This document shows, piece after piece, positions 44,301-58,400 of a DNA stretch of 64,000 nt (its first letter is position 1; the number at the start of each line of letters is the position of its first letter). The stretch covers positions 4,433,786 to 4,497,785 of the forward strand of contig JALIGW010000026.1 in assembly GCA_023053685.1 (NCBI GenBank), given 5' to 3'. The position numbers were made by a program, and so were the translations under genes. Origin of the DNA: Diadophis punctatus similis (lineage: Eukaryota; Chordata; Lepidosauria; Squamata; Dipsadidae). The notes below the pieces were generated by a model. The model did no database searches. It was not told the DNA's origin and worked only from the letters and a program-made list of their open reading frames with translations.

Positions 44301-47300
44301 CAGGACAGCCACTTGTCTCAAATTGTATAGGGTCTCCTGCTTGAGCAGGGGGTTGGACTAGAAGACCTCCAAGGTCCCTTCCAGCTCTGTTCTGATCCAT
44401 CAATTAGTTTTTATGATGCAACCTAAGAACTTTTTGCAGAGGCCAGGCTCAAAGTCCTGGTCTGAAAAGTCCTGTTTGGTGGATTATTTGGAAAATGCTG
44501 AGTTCCCGCAGTCCTTACCGAGCAGTTCTTTGCGGGTTCGGCTGGCAATCTCTTTGATCTCTATCCGCGACAAGGAGAGGGAAGGTGCCACCAGAATCGG
44601 GCCCATGCCAGATGACGTCGGGGTGGTAATGACTTTGGGCACCATAGGAGACTTGAGCGGGCGCTCGATGCTCCGGCCAACCAGATTGCTGAGGGGGATT
44701 TTGTAGATATTCCTGCACGAAGCTTCACCTGAGCGGAGGAAGAGAAAAGTGCTGATGATACCCAACGTGGCTCAAGATAGTTGGCCAAAGAGCTGATAGT
44801 CAAGCAAAGAGCTGATAGTCAAGCTTTGCCTTCCACATGCACTCATATTACAGGTAATCCTTGACTTACAACTGATTGTTTAGTGACCAGCACTGAAGAA
44901 AGGGACCCAGAAGGGTCCCAACAATAAGAGTGGCTAAGGATAGATAATTCTCTGCACACAGGCGTCAGGAAGGGCATCCGGCCAGTAAACGCTCCGCTCC
45001 CGCCTGTCGCCTCCACTCTACCCCAAATTAAGAGATTACAGGGTCTTAAAAAGGGAGTTTTTAACAGTCCTTTCCTTCAGAAAACTGAAGGGAAACCTTT
45101 GGGAATCCTTTCTTCAAGGCTCTTGAAGTGGTAGCTCCTGATGAAGCCACCTTTTTTCCTCCTCCTTCAAACATCAACAAGAAGCAGGGGTTTGGTAGAC
45201 TGGATCCACCTCACGAGGTACATGTGGTGCGGTATCCTCGCTTTCCTAAGCCTCCAAGAGGCTGTTAAGATATTCATGAACTGGGAGAGCCATGTTGACA
45301 AGGTTAGCCAATGAATAGGCATAGCAACTAATTCAGCCAACGGGAGCTAACCACTTCTGAGTCTGTGCAGAGAATCGAAACTGGAACTTAAGCTTAAGGC
45401 TGGGTGTGGGCTCCAACCCATTCTGCTCTCTTCTCCACTCTGAACTCTTCCACTCTGAACTCTGCTCTCTCGTCCTCTCTGAACTCTGAACTAGAAGCTG
45501 CTTGTGTTTTACTTTTGTTGCTACATTGAAGAAGAACTCTACTAATGGTATTGTAAATATATATATATTATTATGTTTATAAAGAAGTTATTGAATCCAG
45601 CTGAATCAGCCATCTGTGTGTGCTTCTGCTTTTGATTTTGCAACAAACTTTAATACAGGCAACTGGACTTCCTTTGTTTTTCCTTGAAGACGTTTGACTT
45701 CTCCAAGTTCTGACTGAAGAAGCTTCTTTGGTCAGAGCGGAAGAAGCTTCTCGGATGAGAAGTGAAACGTCTTCAAGGAAAAACGAAGGAAACCCAGTTG
45801 AAAAAGCACTTTGGGGACAATCCTGACTTGGACGACCGAGAATCTCCACAGACATTTCTCAGAAGGAACGTCGATCTGATCCCTCCATGAGGCAGCTTAA
45901 CCTTTATGATGGCGTCAAACGGAAAGCCCAACATTTGGAATGGATGTCGGAAAAGGACCGACGCTCTAGCAATCAGCCACTTGATGGTCTCCAGCCCAGC
46001 TTCCTTACCTTCTGCTGCGGTAGGGGAGAAGATGACGTTTTCTTGGACAGAAGGCGTCTGAGGGGATCCAGGCGAGCTGGTTTCCTTCGAACTGCTGTTG
46101 GACACCTCGCTCACTGCTGCGGCAGCTCTGAAGTAGATATCTGACTGGAAAGAGAAGGGAGTTGAGTTACAAATGTACGGTAGCTTCTCGTAGCCCTTGT
46201 CTAACGGGCGTCTCTCTTCTTCAGACAGCGTTGCCATAACTGGGGCTGAGAAAAACAAGATCTCCAAACACCCAGAGAATGGGAGATGTTGTTACAGGCT
46301 TCTACAGTAAATGAACCTCTCGCCCACCCTGCAAACGGAATAACATAGTCGGAAGGGACCTTGGAGGGCTTCTAGACCAACCCCCTGCTGATGCAGAAAA
46401 ACCCTATAACCATTTCAGAAAAATGGTTGGTCCAGTCTCTTCAAAAGTTATGGTGGCGCAGTGGTTAAAATGCAGCATTGCAGGCTAACTCTGCCCACAG
46501 CCTGGAGTTTGATCCTGACGGGGCACAAGGCTGACTCAGACTTCTATCCTTCCGAAGTCGGTAAAATGAGGACTCAGATTGTTGGAGGCAATATGCTGAC
46601 TCTGTAAACCGGATTGTGAAGTGGTATATTATCCTATCCTATCCTATCCTATCCTATCCTATCCTATCCTATCCTATCCTATCCTATCCTATCCTATCCT
46701 ATCCTATCCTATTCTTCCATTCTATTCTATTCTATTCTATTCTATTCTATTATTCTATTCTATTCTATTCTATTCTATTCTATTCTATTCTATTCTATTC
46801 TATTCTTTATCTTAATCTTAATCGACTGTCATGGTTGCGTTGTCGCTAGAATGCAGTATTTCAGGCTCACTCTGCCGACTGCCAGCAGTTCGATCCTTAC
46901 CAGCTCAAGGTTGATTCATCCTTCCATCCTTCCGAGGTGGGTCAAATGAGGACCCAGATTGTTGGGGGCAAGAGGCTGACTCTGTAAACTGGATTGTGAA
47001 GTGGTATATAAATTTATTCTATTCCAATCTTAATCTTATTGTACTCTACTCTGCCATGCTGGCGCAGTGGTTAGAATGCAGGATTGCAGGCTAACTCTGC
47101 CAACTGCCAGCAGTTCGATCCTGACTGCTTAAGGTTGACTCAGCCTTCCATCCTTCCGAGGTGAGTAAAATGAGGACCCAGATTGTTGGGGGCAAGAAGC
47201 TGACTCTGTAAACCGCATAGAGAGTGCTATAAAGCACTGTGAAGCAGTATATAAATCTAAGCACTATTACTATTGCTAAAAACCTCCAAAACCTCAAACA

Positions 47301-50300
47301 TTTTGAGAGAAAGGATTCCAAACCTCCAGAAAGACCCTGCCCTAGGAGACCTCATAAACGAGAGCCACCTTGAGTTGTACAAATTAAGCCGGCTGGAAAT
47401 TTAATGAAGGATTAAATTCACTAATAAAGGTGGGCTGGAGAAGCAAGAAGAGATCATTGGGGATTCCAATATCTCAGAGCTAAGCCCAAATGGTGAGGAC
47501 AACCATCCTTAGGGGAAAGGAATTTGTTGTGGCAGATCAGGTTCTGCCCTTTCTCCTTACCCTCGATGCCACCAGCTGCAAGGCTGGGACCACAGCTGTA
47601 TGAACGAGGTTCCCGTTCACCACCAACCGGATCTCGATGGAGTCGGTGGTGAAGGCCAAGATGTAAGGAAAGGCGCAAACTGCAGGAGACAGGAGAAGAG
47701 GTCCTTAATGAAGAAGACAACCCAACAGCTGTTCAGACCAAGGTGGTGACAGGCAATTCCTCAAGCTCTCCAGATGTGCTCCTGGACAACCGCCCAGCTG
47801 AAAGGCACACGCGGCTTGGTTTTCTTACCGATCGCGTAGGGAACTTGGTTCCAGCTGAAGTGGTAGTCTGAAGCCAGGGGCTGGACCAGAGCTGCTCCCC
47901 CATTGAAGGGACACACTTTGCGGTAATAGCAAACATCTGCAACAACAACAACAACAAACAAACAACTGTGGAGGAGGAGGAGGAGGAAGAAGAAGAGGAG
48001 GAGGAGGAGGAGGAGGAGGAGAAGAAGAAGAGGAGGAGGAGGTGTTTAGACATTCTACTCCCCCTCCCCACCTGAAAAGAACTCTGTTCCAACTGCCAGT
48101 TGCCTTATATTAACACGCTCTGATGCTAAGGAGTTACACAGTCTACATACATTTTCAAGCTTTAAGTGTCAATGTATCAAGCCCGATCGTAACTACTCAT
48201 TAATTTTCAAGCTTTAACTGTCAATTTATCAAGCCTGATCACATAGTTTCGTAGCGAAGCACGGGTATCCGGCAACTAGTACCTAATAAAAGCAATTCAG
48301 GTTGATAATCTATGTGTTTCCCTATCATCTTTTCTAACCACCTTTGTCCAAAAATTTTTTTGGCGTTGATACACGTTTACCACATATGATAAAATAGGTC
48401 TAGGTCTAGGTTGACGCCAAAGAAGGCTCCGCTTTTTGGCGCTTCCGGGGAGAAAGCGGTACTTACAATTGTAGCACAAAAGGAGGCCCGCTTCTCCGTC
48501 TTCATATACATCAATAGCTGCAACAAAATGAACCTGCAATGATAATGGGCAAGGATAGTGGGCGGACTGGAGGCCAGGCTGACTGCAACCAAGTGCAAGG
48601 ATCTCTCCTTTTCCCACTCTCCCCATCTAGCTTCCAGCTGCTGTACTCTCTATGACAGTGATGGCGAACCTGTGGCACGCAGAGCCATATCTGAGGGCAC
48701 GCGAGGTGTTGCCCTATGTCAGCTCCAGTGCGCATGTGCATGCTGGCCAGCTGATTTTTGGCCTTCTTTTCAGCAGTTTTCGCTCTCCCCACAGCGAAAA
48801 CAGCCCAACGGGCCAACCCGGAAGTTGAATTGTGTGCTCATCCTCAGCTTCCTTTTCGCTGTCAGAGGTCTTCAGGAACTTCTTCGGCATTGGACAGTTG
48901 CAGCCAGGCCTCCCACACCTCGGCCCATTTCTTCTGCAGCCGGCAAGGCTTTTCTGAAGGCCTCTGCAGCCGATAACAGAGCTCCAGATTGATCAGGAGC
49001 TCTATTATCGGCTACAGAGGCCTTCAGGAAAGCCTTCCCGGCTGCACAAGAAATGGGCCGAGATTTGGGAGGCCTGGCTGCAACTATCTGAAGGGAAGTA
49101 GTAGGGCAGCTCCACTTCCTTTCGTTTCTGAACTTCCAATTGGCCCATTGGCCCATTTTTCACTGTCCCCAGGCTTCAGGAGGCTTTCCTGAACCTTGGG
49201 GAGAGCGAAAATCAGCCCAAAATCAGTGGTTTACAGAGTCAGCCTATTGCCCCCAACAATTTGGGTCCTCATTTTACCCACCTCGGAAGGATGGAAGGCT
49301 GAGTCAACCTTGAGCCTGTTGAGATTCGAACTGCCAAATTGCAGGCAGCCGGCAGTCAGCAGAACTAGCCTGCAGTACTCCACTCCAACCACTGCGCCAC
49401 CGTGGCGCAATATTCCCATTACTATTGGACTATCGGGTAAAAATACCTCGGTTTCTTCCTCCTCCGATTCTGAAGACAGGATCTTCCAATGCGGACCTAA
49501 TTCTGAATTGTCTACCGGACTCTCTACTGGACCTACCCTGCTGGCGTCAACGTTGTGCATTCGGTAGCACTCGCCCGTGCTCTCGCTGACCAGGTCAAAC
49601 TGGTGTCGGTAGGCCACGCAGATCAGGTTGTCGTTTTCGCCGGTGGGGCCATCCACCAAGGTCATGACCACAGGTGGGTCGGATAAGCAGATTTCCTGTG
49701 CCAGAAAAACCAGAAGCCAGAAAAAAGGGAGTGTGAAATTTGGCAGGGACAGACGGGGGTGGGTGGGGGAAATGCTGAATATGAAGAACAGCACAGACAA
49801 GTAAGGATGTCCAGAGGAAATCACCTAACCGGATTTCTTATTGTCTGTAACGTTTTTGGCTTTTGCAAAGGATTGAAAGAGCTCTTAGCATCTCAAGACA
49901 GGCCTTAGGACAGTGATGACGAACCTTTTAGACACCGAGTGCCCAACCTGCGCGTGCACACATGCCCAAACTGAAAGGTGCGCGTGAACGTACAAACGTG
50001 CACGGATAGGCATGAACGTGCATATGAACGGACATGCGTGAACGTGCACATGTGCGGACATGCACATGTGCATGCGTGGACATGCGAGTATATGCACAGA
50101 CATGCAAGCATGCGCAGCACAGACCCGAAGACCAGCTGGCCGGCGGGAGGCGGTGCATCCCAACACCAACAGCACGGCAAGAGGTAAGATCTTTTTCTTT
50201 CCTGAGCTTCTGTTTTGTCGTTTATAGGAAAACAGAAGCTCGCGAAAGAAATGCCACGGAGACCTGACCTGGGGCGACGGCGCGCATGCCAGCAGAGAGG

Positions 50301-52152
50301 GCTCCGCGTGCCACCTCTGGCACGCGTGCCATAGGTTCGCCATCACGGAATTAGGAAATGTCACTCCTGACCAAAGAAAGATTTGATGGCCCCAAGACTT
50401 CAAATAGCAGTGTGTTGTTCCACAAGGAGTGGTCTATCAGGATCCTTGATGGCTTCTGAGCTTGGTGGTTTCCTTGCAGACATTTCATGACCCAACTAGA
50501 TAACATCATCAGGGCTAGAAAGGACTGGGGTTCGCTCTCTCAGCACTGATGATGTTACCTAGTTGGGTCATGAAACGTCTGTAAGCAAACAATCAAGTGT
50601 CAAGACTGATTCACATTTTCACCTACATTCTGTCCTTCGCTCACAGCTTGACAATAATAGGGAGGTGGTGGTGGATGGAATGGCAGGGGTGGGGGAATGG
50701 TATTTATGCATCCGTCGGCTTCTGTGAGACACTGCTGGCATCCCAAGGACACCCCGAGAAGATGTCCCGGTTTCCCATAACAAAAGGGTCAGGAGTGATT
50801 GGCAGACGTTTTGGATTGTGGCTGGCCCGTAGGGAAAAGGGGGAATTAACAGTGCTCGCTTTTGTGCGGGGAAACTCAGAGCTGGTTTTGCTTCTTCTGT
50901 GCCAATGTGGTTTATTCAGTAAAGCTTTATTCTCCTGGTAAAGTAATGTCCCAGGCATTTCTTTTGGTGCGGTGGTCTAGAATTTCTCTGTTGTACGCCG
51001 CCCTGAGTCCTTCGGGAGTTGGGCGGCATATAAGAATACCAAAATAAATAAATAAATAAATAAATAAATAGAGGTGGAGCTCTCTCCTCACAGTCAGGAG
51101 GCTGTGAGTTCAATCCTAGGTAAAGGCAGACATTTCACTCTCTGGGCACAATGAGAATATATCTGCTGAACAAAACTCCGCCCTGGCGACAGGAAGGGCA
51201 TCCGGCCATTAAAGCACTCTGCTAGCTCCATTCAGTCGCCCAGACTCCACCCCGCAAGGGATTATGGGGTTGTTTAAAGACGACGATGATTTCTTTTTCT
51301 GGATTCGCCAACTGGAACAGTTGACACCAAGCTCAGAGAGCATCAAGGACCCCACAGTTCAACCCTGAGCTACAGAGATTCTCTGCTATCAGTTGACTAT
51401 CAGCTTGGCTTACTGTTTCTCAACCTTAGAAACTTTAATACGTGTGGAACTCAGCCAGGCTGGCTGGGGAATTCTGGGAGTTGAAGTCCACACAACTTAA
51501 AATTTGCCAAGGTTGGGAAACACCGGCCTTGCTCATCTGTCATTGTTTTATCTCAGCTCGGCAGCTCATCCGCTGATGCTTTACCTCAAACCTACCCTGA
51601 TGTATTGGAACTCCTCTACGGGGGATTCAGACTGGGGGGACGCCAAGGGGGCACCATTCAGAGACTCCCACCGCCTGAACTTCCGGGTGACGAGAAGGAG
51701 CTTGTTTCGAATCGCGACGATGATCCGCAGTTCGTTGCTGTGGTGAGTGTTGATGGCGTAGAGATGGCAGCCTGGAGGAGAGAAGCCGGAGGCATCAGGA
51801 ACGGTCCGAAGGGGAATTTTCCAAACATGAGAAGAAGCTAAAAGACTTCCAGTTTAAGTTTTCTTTCTGAAGCACAGTGAGAGCCAGATCCTTCCTCCTC
51901 AAAACTGAACCACAGAATATAGAGTAAGAGAGTTGGAAGGGACCTTGGAGGTCTTCTAGTCCAGCCCTCTGCTAGAGCAGGAGACCTTATACAGATAAAT
52001 GGTTGTCCAGTCTCTTTTTGAAAGCCTCCAGTAATGGAGCACCCACAACTTCTCTCTCTGTCTCTGTCTGTCTGTCTGTCTGTCTCTCTGTCTGTCTGTC
52101 TCTCTCTTCCTTTCTCTCTCTTGCGCTCTTTCCCTCTCTCTCTCTCTCTCTC

Positions 52153-52231
<79 letters not shown>

Positions 52232-54737
52232 TATTTCTAATTTTTATTTCTAATATTCTAATAGAATAGAATAGTTAGTTCCACAAATACCTTTCGTTTT
52301 CTCCAACTTGTTTTCTCGACAATCGCTTTTGCTCCTGGTCAACTTTGCTTCGATGCCTTTCCACAGGGCGTTGAGCCTGAACACCAGAAGCCGTGCCTCC
52401 TTCCCTAGCGGATGGAAGGGCCAAACAACCACGTCAAGAGGGCTATCTCGTCACGATGGCCATGATCTTCAACATGGCCATCTCGTTTATACCCCACCTT
52501 TGCATCTGCAGAAGGACAGCTGACACAAAGTGCAGGGCAAGGACCAAATCACCCTAATGCAGGCTAGATCAGGGGTCTCCAACCTTGGCAACTTTAAGAA
52601 ATGAGCCGAGATGGTGCAGTGGTTAAATGCAGCACTGCAGACTACTGTTAGTTCAGCAGTTCAGCTGTTCAAATCTCACCGGCTCAAGGTTGACTCAGCC
52701 TTCCATCCTTCTGAGGTCGGTAAAATGAGGACCCAGATTGTTGGGGGCAATATGCTGAACTCTGTAAACCGCTTAGAGAGGGCTGTAAAGCACTATGAAG
52801 CGGTATATAAGTCTAAGTGCTATTGCTATTGCTAAGACTTGCTGGCTGAGGAATTCTGGGAGTTGAAATCCACAAGTCTTAAAGTTGCTAAGGTTGGAAA
52901 CCCCTGGGCTAGATAATCAGATTCTCCAATTCAGAAGGTGACACGTTCTTTTTTTCCCCTCATGTTCTATTTATTTTATTTATATAACATTCAGTTTCCA
53001 TCAAACAGTGTGTGCTCTGGGTACAGTTGTTTTTCAACAGTCATAATCCACATATTGGTTTTAGTATTCATCACAATAATATTGATAATATAATAATATA
53101 ATAACAATGACATTATCTTCTTTGATAACTCTCCATATTTGCATTTCCTCTTTTTATATCTCCTCCTTTCTAACTTCTGTTTCCGTTGTCTAACCATTGT
53201 CTAACCATTGATAAAAAATTCCATTTCTTCTTTATCCTTAATAGTGAGCATTAATCTATCCAGCATTAATCTATCCTTAGTAAGCCGTTCTCTGCCTGGT
53301 TGCTGGGTGGGCGTGGCCATGGTGGGCGTGGCCTAGTCTGCCTCCTGCACCATGGAGGCGGACTCTGGAGGCTTTCCTTGAGCCTCCCGGAGGGCGAAAA
53401 CAGCCTCCCCAGCCTCCGGAGGCCCTCTGGAGGCCAGAAACGGGCCTGTTTCCGGCCTTCCCAAACTTCCAGTAGGCCCGTTTTTCGCCCTCCCCGAGCC
53501 CCCATGCGCGCCCTGCACTTACCTGCATCCAAAACGGGCCGCGTGGGGACTCCTGGAAGGGGCGGGGCGGGGTGGCCAGGGCCAGCCAGAAGTGGGATTT
53601 GGGGGTTCTCCGAACTGCACAGAATCTTAGCTAGAGGTTCTCCCAAACCCCTGCGAATCCCCAGGAGCCCACCCCTGCCTTAAAACCGGAAACATTGATG
53701 AATTCTGTTGTAGGGAATTTTGGTCCTGAATGCTGATGGAAATCCTGCCCATTGGGGAACAAAACAAAGCTCCTTTCCTTAGCTCTGTCTTACGTTGTTG
53801 GGGAATATTATTCTCCCAAATAGCTCAGTGGCGCTTCTTACCTCTGTCTGCTCTGGTGATTAGAAGGTCCAACGTTTCCAGTACGTGCATCTGTTTGATC
53901 TGCAATGTTTTATCAAAGACTGGGATGGGAGGTTGTCCATCTGGAAAGGAAAGGTTGCAAAGCGTCGAACCTCTAGAATATCTGTGGGACAACAGGGCGC
54001 ATCGCACCCTCGGTGCTCTCTGAGCTGGGCTGTTTTCTTGCAGACGTTTCATTGCCCAACTAGGTAACATCTTCAGTGATAGGAGGGAGTGGGGTTTGCT
54101 TCTAACACTGACGATTCTACCTAATTGAATCGTGGAATGTCTGCAAGAAAACAGCCCAGGTCGGAGAGCATTTAAGCATGTCGTTTATTTGATATTATGG
54201 ACAATCAAGTTAAATGACACGCACACAAAGGGGAAAAAAACAACCCACAATCAATTCATAAAGTGATTGAGTGTGTTTTCTATAGCAAAAGGTCCCTAAT
54301 TTCTTTTCTTTTCTTTTCTTTTTAAAAAGGCATGAAGCAGAAGGATACTAGCCCTGTTATATTTCTACATGGGGTTGAAGCCAAAGACTGACACATATTT
54401 TCAGGAAAATAGACTGAAAGGAAAACCGTTCTCTAAATAAGAATGGAAAACCTCCCCAGAAAGGTTTTTGCTGAGAGCTCTCTATGGCACCTTAAAAGTG
54501 GAAATTCAGCTAAAATCCATTTGTTTCACAGTGAGGGGGAATGGAAAGAGGCCAGGTGCAGGCGTTCTCACAACCGTGGGGTGGTCTACTCACCGTCTAA
54601 GAGAAAGACCCCAACGTCTGTCGAGACAAGCAGGGACTGTCCCCAGGAATCCGCACAAATGACTTCATGCGGGAAATTGCTGCAGAAGCATTGCGACTCC
54701 CAGGGCTGCAGAAGAATACAATTATGGATGGTGAGTG

Positions 54738-54795
<58 letters not shown>

Positions 54796-55437
54796 CACAC
54801 ACACACACACACACACAGACAGACAGACAGAGAGAGACAGACAGACAGAAAGAGAGAGAGAGACAGAAAGAGAGAGAGAGAGAAGGAGAGAGAGAGAAAG
54901 AGAAAGAGACAAAAAGAGAGACAGAGACAGAAAGAGAGACAGAAACAGAAAGAGAGATGACAAAAAGAGGGACAGAGAGACAGAATGAGAAAAAGAGAGA
55001 GAGAGAGACAAAGAGAAAAATACAGAGAGACAGACAAAGAGACAGAGAGACAAAAGGAGAAAGAGAGACCGACAGAAACAGAGAGACAGAAAGAGAAAAA
55101 GAGACAAAGACAGAGAGGCAGAAAGAGAAAGACAGAAAGAGAGAGACAGAAAAAGAAAGAGAGAGACAAAAGGAGAAAGAGAGACAGAGACAGATAGAGA
55201 GGCAGAAAGAGAAAGAGACAGAAAGAGATACACAGAGAGAGAGGGACAGACAGACAGACAGAAAAGGAAAAAAGAGAGAGAGAGAGAGAGACAGAAAAGG
55301 AAAAGAGAGAAAGAAAGAGAGATACAAAATGAGAAAGAGAGACAGACAGACAGAGAGGCAGAAAGAGAAAGAGACAGAAAGAGACATACAGAAAAGGGAG
55401 GGAGGGAGGGAGGGAGGGAGGGAGGGAGGGAGGGAGG

Positions 55438-55470
<33 letters not shown>

Positions 55471-58400
55471 AAAGAAAGAGAAAAAGAAATTAAGGCAGTG
55501 TGTTGCTTTAGAATTCTCCACCCTCCTCCCTACCGAGGAATAACAACAGTCCACCTGCGTCCCCTGTCCCCATCGCCCCAAATTTCCCAAATGAAAAATG
55601 AAAAAGGGACGATGGTTTGTTAAGAGCAAAGTCTTAACTCCGGGCCACATTTTTTTACGGCATTCCTTCGAATTGTGCAAAGGATCCAATGGGTTTGTAC
55701 CGAAAGCAGGTGGACCTTGTTTGAAGACAACCGTTTTCCTCCTTGCAAAGGTTGGCCCCCCCGAACGATTCACTCACCTCTTTTTTACAGAGGCTGGTCG
55801 TGGCTAAAATAGTTGGGGCGTCCCCCCTCACAATGGTTTTCAGTTTGAGGGCCTTCAAAGGAAGAAACAACAACAATAATATTCTGTTAAGGTAGCATTG
55901 CAATAAAGTAGAATTTCGCTCGTGTTTCTTGTCTGGCTAACCCCGTGTTACGACCATGGCAAGAAAGGTTGTACAGTGGGGCGAATCTCACTTAACATCT
56001 GTTTCACTTAGCAACAGAAATGTTGGGATCCATTGTGGGCATAAGTCGAGGACTACCTATAACAATCCTCTCCCACCCCCGATTCCAATGCAGCCTGAGA
56101 AACTAGAGAGGGTCTATTATGAGCCTCTTTGACCCACTATACAGCTGCAGACAATGCGGTCTCTTATCTAACCGTTCTCTCGGCACCCTCTTTTCATCCA
56201 GTCTTCCAATATCTTTCTACATATTAGGAAGAAGCACCGAGTGTCTTCTCCAAATCAAGGTGTGAACTTTCCGAAAGATGCCCGAATTAATTCATGAGCC
56301 ACGAGCCAAACTCCAAAAGGAATATAACGATTTATTAGGAGCGACATTTTGGCAATACTCCGATGCTTATAAAGAAGTTATTGAATCCAGCTGAATCAAT
56401 CATCTGTGTGTGCTTCTGGTTTTGATTTTTACAACAAACTTTAATACGTTCTCCAAATGTTCTTCATCATCTCCTGGAGAACATTTGGAGATGTCTCTTC
56501 TAAGGGTTGACATGATAGCGGTGTTCCAATATCTAAGGGGCTGTTCCAGAGAAGAGGGGTGTGTGTGTCAACCTATTCTCCAAAGCACCTGAAGGCATGT
56601 CCTACACCTGATTAAAAACCCACCACACCTGCTCACCCGTAAACACGCACCTGGCCAAGCCGGACAAATTCTGCCTGCCGTGCTTCTTCTTTCTTCCGAG
56701 CGGATTTGGGGGATTCGGGCAAGACGTCGCTGAAGGATCTCCTGTTCAGCATGTTCTAGAAACGGACACGACCAATCACCCACAGCCGGAAGTTGAAGAA
56801 AGGGGCTGACATCTTGGGAGAGCTTGGGCGTTTCCAAACTGGGATCAAAACAGGAGGTTGGGTTGGATGACCTCCGGTTGCTCCACCTGGGCAGGGGAGA
56901 GCTTACCTTGTGCATGTCGGGCATGAGATCCTGGTATAAGGAGCGTATTAACATGTCCAGTGTCCGTTGTCGCTTCTGAGCAAAAGTCGGTGTTTCCAAA
57001 GTGGCTTTTTCCCCATTGATCACTGCACAAAAAGAGAAGAGGGTAAAAGAATAACGGAATAACCGATATATAATATTTGATAGAATAACAGAGTTGGAAG
57101 GGACCTTGGAGGTTGTCACGTAGTGAATATTGTCAGTTGTATGTCTATGCAGGGTGATGCACCCCTATTCAATATTATGGTACATTCCAATATAAGCAGA
57201 ACACGTGATGTGATGTTCTTTGCGCATGTGTGCATTCCTAAACCTCTATTTTTTTTCTTCTGCCTTAGCTCTTGACCTGAACGGTCGTGTTTTCTTAGCA
57301 AAAATGTAATTAATCAGGATTTATTGTTTTTGTACTGAAATAAATATTTTCTATTAGACTTTAATCTCGGTTTTATTTCTAACTGTCTGAATTCCAAGTA
57401 AAAGATCCAACATTGCCCCGGTGAGATTTTATTCTCACTCCAACAGAGATCTTCTAGTCCAACCCCCTGCTTAGGCAGGAAACCCTAACCACCACAAATG
57501 GTTATCCAACATCTTCTTAAAAACTTCCAGTGTTGGAGCATTCACAACTTCTGGAGGGAAGCTGTTCCACTGATTAATTGTTCTGTCAGGAAATTTCTCC
57601 TTAGTTCTAAGTTGCTTCTCTCCTTTGTTAGTTTCCACCCATTGCTTCTTGTTCTGCCTTCAGGTGCTTTGGAGAATAGTCTGACTCCCTCTTCTTTGGG
57701 GCAACCCCTGAGATATTGGAACACTGCTATCATGTCTCCCCTACTCCTTCTTTTCATTAAATTAGACATACCCAGTTCCTGCAACCGTTCTTCATATGTT
57801 TTAGCCTCCAGTCCCCTAATCATCTTTGTTGCTCTTCTCTGCACTCTTTCTAGAGTCTCACATCCTTTTTGCATCGTGGCAGAGTTGAGAGGGATCCTTG
57901 GAGGTCTTCTAATCCAATCTCCTACTCGGGCAGGAAAGTTCCCTAAAGTTCCCTGGGTTTCTTTGGGTCCATCAATCTCAGCGGAACCTATTTTGCATGT
58001 TTTGTTTGCAAAATTAGGTGAGCGACCTTGCATTCCCATCGAAAAAGCAGTATATGTTGCTTTCAGAGCTTGGTTGTTTTCTTGCAGACATCTCATGACC
58101 CAACTAGATAAGAACATCAATGCTAGAAGAGAATGAGTTTGCTCTCTGCTTACATACAAATGGCAAATACATATAAGCAGAGAGCAAACCCCATCTCTTA
58201 TAGCACGGATGATGTTACCTAGTTGGGTTATGGAATGTCTGCAAGAAAACCACCAAGCTCTGAGCCATGGATTCCATATACTACTTTTTCTATGGGAATA
58301 TCAGGTCACCTAATTTTACCAACGTATAGTCAAGGCTACGGTTTTCCCAGTTGCAATGTATGGCTGTGAAAGTTGGACCATAAGGAAGGCTGAGCGCCAA

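Noticed and set aside
54586..55773. 395-codon minus-strand frame
   Set aside because: Mostly S/L/F from the GA tract. Only its ends overlap genuine GARNL3 exon 54594-54705, in the correct frame.
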